A stretch of DNA of 64,000 nt, taken from Pseudomonas batumici. GTDB taxonomy: Bacteria > Pseudomonadota > Gammaproteobacteria > Pseudomonadales > Pseudomonadaceae. The notes below the pieces were generated by a model that worked only from the letters and a program-made list of their open reading frames with translations, searched no databases and was not told where the DNA came from. Position numbers and translations under genes: made by a program. The stretch lies in the NCBI RefSeq assembly GCF_000820515.1, contig NZ_JXDG01000048.1, positions 1-64,000 on the forward strand, read 5' to 3'. Shown here one piece after another: positions 60,842-64,000 of the stretch. Positions within the stretch are counted from its first letter, which is position 1; each line of letters starts with the position of its first letter.

Positions 60842-61103
60842 GACACATCTCCATATCCATAGGTGGGAGAGGACACGCTACGAGATTCGACGGCATAAAT
60901 GAAATGCGCGATTTTCATGCGCACATTCCCGGCGGGAATACTGTGGTTTCAGCGGTCCGAGGCTCGCTGTACGCAGCAGGACAGACGCTGCATCGACGAA
61001 ATACCAAGACCGATTCCAAATTGCTACCATCCTGATCGAAAGGAACGTACGGTAATCACACCCGTATGGATCTCCCCCCTGTACACCAAGGATCGGTCAG
61101 CCA

Positions 61104-61385
61104 ATGAAACCCGCCTACGTGGCGCTTGCCGCCTGTTTGATTTTCCAGCCCGCTTTCGCAAGGTCCGATACCGATCGTCAGGTAGTCACCCCCGACGAAG
61201 CGCAACTGATCGAGCACGGCTCGTATACGAATAAGGACGGAAAAACCGTACACCGTCCCGCCCACACCCAGTCAGATCGAGTGCCGGAGGGCGCCACGGC
61301 CAAGTGCCGCGACAAGACTTACAGCTTTAGCCAACACCGGCGTGGTACCTGCTCACGGCATGGCGGTGTGATGGCTTGGTTGTAG
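61104..61385 (+). CDS. DUF3761-like small secreted protein
   Basis: A 93-residue protein with a signal peptide (cleavage near PAFA). The mature part reads GSYTNKDGKTVHRPAHT, then GATAKCRDKTYSFSQHRRGTC and HGGVMAWL, the DUF3761 pattern. Two Cys are likely bridged. It probably acts in the periplasm or outside. The 260 bases before it hold no recognised feature. Confidence 0.85.
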   Translation: MKPAYVALAACLIFQPAFARSDTDRQVVTPDEAQLIEHGSYTNKDGKTVHRPAHTQSDRVPEGATAKCRDKTYSFSQHRRGTCSRHGGVMAWL

Positions 61386-61440
61386 AGAGCGTCCAGGAAA
61401 TGACGAAGCACTCATTCGCAACCCTTCAGGTAGCCAGATA

Positions 61441-61914
61441 ATGACGAAACCCTTTTGTGCCACCCTCGCCTTCGCATTGCTCCTCGCGCTATCGAATGCA
61501 GCCTCTGCTCAAACGCCTCATGAAGCAGCTCGCAGTTTCGTTGCCCAATCGCATGCTGGCGATGATCTCGCGGCCATTGCACTGTCGGCCGCCAAGCAGA
61601 CGCAAACCTATGGAATGCTCGTTGCAAAGCTGGGGGCTGCCGACGCCAATACCGCGTTGTCGAACGAGATCAATGCGCTACTCCCGCAGTACCAGCCTAG
61701 ATGGGACGAGAACCTTGCTACCGCTTACGAGAAGTCTTTTTCTCCAAAAGAACTGTCATCACTCGCGTCTGAAGGTCGAGCATCAAAATACGCAGGCACA
61801 GTGATGGAGCGACAATCCAAAATCGGGAAATACATGCAGTCAAGCTCAAGCCCGATTCTGATTTCCCTGATAACCGAAGCACTCAAGGCAAGCCTTACCA
61901 AACAGGGCTTGTAA
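61441..61914 (+). CDS. DUF2059-like periplasmic protein
   Basis: A 157-residue protein with a signal peptide (cleavage near ASAQT). The body has the pattern of DUF2059-like proteins (PRWDENLATAYEKSFSPKELSSLA, then SEGRASKYAG). It is all-helical. It follows the DUF3761-like gene by 55 bases and may be its operon partner. Function unknown. The following 240 bases show no gene. Confidence 0.75.
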   Translation: MTKPFCATLAFALLLALSNAASAQTPHEAARSFVAQSHAGDDLAAIALSAAKQTQTYGMLVAKLGAADANTALSNEINALLPQYQPRWDENLATAYEKSFSPKELSSLASEGRASKYAGTVMERQSKIGKYMQSSSSPILISLITEALKASLTKQGL

Positions 61915-62154
61915 GCCAGGGCTACGGAGCGACGATCTCGACAACCGGCCTCGCAACCCTTTCATGCATTTCCGGCATCCTGGCTGATCGGTTTGTTTCT
62001 TGAATATGCCTGACCGCACACATTTTTATCCGGAACCTGATGTCAGGCCCTGTCATTTCTGGCAATAATCCATCCGTTTGCCAATAAGCGGTCTCTCCTG
62101 CTCGCAGGAGCCCCAGGCCCCGCTCACCGCCCTCGGACAAGGACCGTCGCCGCC

Positions 62155-62784
62155 ATGCCTTCGATCTACCAGCTCAAGCCTCGCTTTCAGAACCTGCTGC
62201 GGCCTGTGGTCCAGCGCCTCTTCGACAATGGCACCAGCGCCAACCAGGTCACCCTGAGCGCCGCCGTGATTTCCTTGCTGGTGGGCGCCGTGGTCGCGAC
62301 CTTCGCCGGGCACGCCTGGGTGTTCCTGATCATCCCGCTGTGGATGATCCTGCGCATGGCCCTGAACGCCATCGACGGCATGCTCGCCCGGGAGTTCGGC
62401 CAGCAATCGAAGCTCGGCGCCTACTTGAACGAACTCTGCGACATCGTCGCCGACAGCGCGCTGATCCTGCCGTTTGCCCTGTTGCCCGAGGTCAGCCTGC
62501 TGACGGTGCTGCTGGTCACCCTGCTGGCGCTGTTCAGCGAATACGCCGGTGTACTGGGGCCGATGATCGGTGCCTCGCGGCGCTACGACGGTCCCATGGG
62601 CAAGAGCGATCGCGCCTTCGCCCTGGGCGTTATCGCCACCGCAGTTGCCTTCGGCCTGATCAACGCCCAATGGATAAATGGGTTGTTCGCGCTGATGGCG
62701 GCGCTGCTGCTGGTCACGCTGGTCAACCGGGTACGACAAGGTTTGAAGGAAGCCGGGACCACTGCGGAACAACCGGCCGAATAA
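62155..62784 (+). CDS. CDP-alcohol phosphatidyltransferase-like protein with altered metal motif
   Basis: A 209-residue membrane protein of the CDP-alcohol phosphotransferase family. The family motif normally reads D(x2)DG(x2)AR(x8)G(x3)D(x3)D. Here it is NAIDGMLARE followed by GAYLNELCD: the first and third Asp are both Asn. The rest (five or six helices) is normal. The gene is followed by a hydrolase/methyltransferase fusion and is likely part of a phospholipid or ether-lipid operon that continues past the window. AAGGAC precedes the ATG. Confidence 0.85.
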   Translation: MPSIYQLKPRFQNLLRPVVQRLFDNGTSANQVTLSAAVISLLVGAVVATFAGHAWVFLIIPLWMILRMALNAIDGMLAREFGQQSKLGAYLNELCDIVADSALILPFALLPEVSLLTVLLVTLLALFSEYAGVLGPMIGASRRYDGPMGKSDRAFALGVIATAVAFGLINAQWINGLFALMAALLLVTLVNRVRQGLKEAGTTAEQPAE

Positions 62785-62861
62785 CCTGAATCTCAAAACC
62801 GCTCCCACAGAGATTGGCTTCACGCCCCCCACTCGCCAAGATCCGGCAAAAGGACATTGCA

Positions 62862-64000
62862 ATGCGCGACGAGCAAACCCAGACCTTCAGCACCCATGAT
62901 GGCGTCGAACTGTTTTATCGCCATTGGCCGGCCACCGCGCCTGTCGCCGGCGAGCCACGCAAGGCCATCCTGCTGTTCCACCGGGGGCATGAACATTCCG
63001 GGCGGATTGCCCACCTGGTGGATGAACTCGACCTGCCCGCCTTTGATTTCTTCGCCTGGGACGCCCGTGGCCACGGCCAGTCGCCGGGCGCGCGCGGCGA
63101 CAGCCCGAACTTCGCCACCAGCGTGCGCGATGTGCAAACCTTCTGCGATCACCTCGGCGCCACATTCGATATCGCCGAGGAAAATATCGCGGTGATCGCC
63201 CAGAGCGTCGGCGCGGTGATCGTCGCCACCTGGGTTCACGATTACGCCCCCAGGATCCGCGCCCTGGTGCTGGCCTCCCCGGCCTTCAAGGTCAAGCTCT
63301 ACGTGCCTTTCGCCCGCCCGGGCCTGGCCCTGATGCGACGCTTTCGCGGCAACTTTTTCGTCAACAGCTACGTCAAGGCCAAATTCCTCAGTCACGACCC
63401 GCAACGCATTGCCTCCTATGACAGCGATCCGCTGATCACCAAGGCCATTTCGGTGAACGTCCTGCTCGGACTCTACGAGGCCGCCGACCGCGTGGTCGCC
63501 GATGCCAATGCGATCCAGGTGCCGACCCAGCTGCTGATTTCCGGCGCGGACTTCGTGGTCCATCGCAAACCCCAGGAACAATTTTTCCAGCGCCTGGGCA
63601 GCCTGAAAAAAGAACGACACGTTTTGCCCGGTTTCTTCCACGACACCCTCGGCGAGCGCGACCGGCATCTGGCCCTGGGCCGCGCCAAGCGGTTCATCGA
63701 ACAGAACTTCCTCTCGCCGGTCAACCGACCCGCCCTGCTCGATGCGGATCGCCTCGGCGAGACCTGCGCCGAATCCGAGGCACTGGCAGCGCCCCTGCCG
63801 CGCAACTCGCCGCGCGATCTCTACTGGCGCCTGACCCGCGCCAGCATGGGCCTGGGCAGCCAACTGTCGGCCGGGGTCAAGCTCGGCTTCGACACCGGTT
63901 TCGACTCCGGCAGCACCCTGGACTACGTCTACCGCAACACCCCCACCGGCCACACCGCGCTGGGCCGGATGATCGACCGGAACTACCTGAACTCCATCGG
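62862..64000 (+). CDS. Alpha/beta hydrolase fused to SAM methyltransferase (partial, runs off window)
   Basis: The frame is open from the ATG (AAAAGGA upstream) to the window end, 379 codons. Residues 1-290 are an alpha/beta hydrolase of the lysophospholipase type: oxyanion region LFHRGHEHSGR, FAWDARGHGQSPG, the nucleophile Ser in IAQSVGAV (normally GxSxG), and a late His in LPGFFHDTLGE. The following sequence (LYWRLTRASMGLGSQLSAGVKL and GRMIDRNYLNSIG) fits the linker and start of the class-I methyltransferase half known in such fusions. The 3' part lies outside. Confidence 0.85.
   Translation, partial: MRDEQTQTFSTHDGVELFYRHWPATAPVAGEPRKAILLFHRGHEHSGRIAHLVDELDLPAFDFFAWDARGHGQSPGARGDSPNFATSVRDVQTFCDHLGATFDIAEENIAVIAQSVGAVIVATWVHDYAPRIRALVLASPAFKVKLYVPFARPGLALMRRFRGNFFVNSYVKAKFLSHDPQRIASYDSDPLITKAISVNVLLGLYEAADRVVADANAIQVPTQLLISGADFVVHRKPQEQFFQRLGSLKKERHVLPGFFHDTLGERDRHLALGRAKRFIEQNFLSPVNRPALLDADRLGETCAESEALAAPLPRNSPRDLYWRLTRASMGLGSQLSAGVKLGFDTGFDSGSTLDYVYRNTPTGHTALGRMIDRNYLNSI

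Noticed and set aside
62820..63953. A long minus-strand frame at the window end
   Set aside because: The plus strand encodes a convincing alpha/beta hydrolase that runs off the window; the minus frame is its shadow.

Overview
The window looks like a chromosomal segment of a fluorescens-group Pseudomonas. The support is high GC coding sequence, Pseudomonas-typical small families (a DUF2790-like secreted protein, a PA2778-like lipoprotein, a gamma-glutamylputrescine oxidase), REP/REPIN elements with the GTAGGAGCCGGCTTGCTG core, and two near-identical tRNA-Val(GAC) genes. No species can be fixed from the sequence alone. The density of regulators, transporters and small secreted proteins marks it as a mostly accessory region.

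Layout. 0-6.5 kb: an AhpD-like protein, an AraC regulator, a thiolase / 3-hydroxyacyl-CoA dehydrogenase / TetR operon, a lipoprotein and a secreted beta-lactamase-fold hydrolase. 6.5-8.7 kb: a possible small RNA, a glycine-zipper protein, a DUF2790-like protein, and a deletion scar joining the remains of a TetR gene and an oxidoreductase gene head to head. 8.7-12.3 kb: a four-gene operon (YcaC-like hydrolase, DoxX, ABM-domain protein, amidohydrolase). 12.5-18.2 kb: a catabolic island (MFS transporter, LysR regulator, RraA/HMG-aldolase-like protein, aminotransferase, dicarboxylate/glutamate-type symporter). 18.4-20.4 kb: topB behind a near-consensus LexA box.

20.5-38.5 kb is the main finding: a compact minus-strand operon of 15 genes, most overlapping by 4 bases, running from an acyl-AMP ligase down to an outer-membrane barrel. 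It holds two stand-alone acyl carrier proteins, a ketosynthase, an SDR reductase, an acyl-CoA-dehydrogenase-like protein, a three-histidine-box desaturase, a histidine-rich membrane protein, a fused aminotransferase / acyl-ACP reductase, a SRPBCC protein, a double-GNAT protein, an ABC exporter, a LolA-like periplasmic carrier and the barrel. The logic matches the fatty-amine arm of tambjamine (TamT/TamB/TamP/TamH) and the PigE step of prodigiosin, but there is no pyrrole machinery. Instead there is a dedicated route to the outer membrane. I infer an exported unsaturated amino-lipid; its structure cannot be read from sequence. A single sigma70-like promoter carrying a 13-bp palindrome in its spacer precedes the first gene.

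38.8-64 kb: an SPFH protein, an FMN reductase, tandem tRNA-Val genes, a PuuB-type oxidase, a catalytically dead C39-like lipoprotein, TerC, NhaR, an MFS exporter, a 163-bp REPIN, DUF1993, YceH, a shikimate-dehydrogenase-like protein, several small proteins, an integrase tail fragment, PbpG, an 822-residue membrane-anchored protein, AraC/LysE and LysR/MFS pairs, a GST, small periplasmic proteins, and the start of a lipid operon (CDP-alcohol phosphotransferase and a hydrolase-methyltransferase fusion that runs off the window end).
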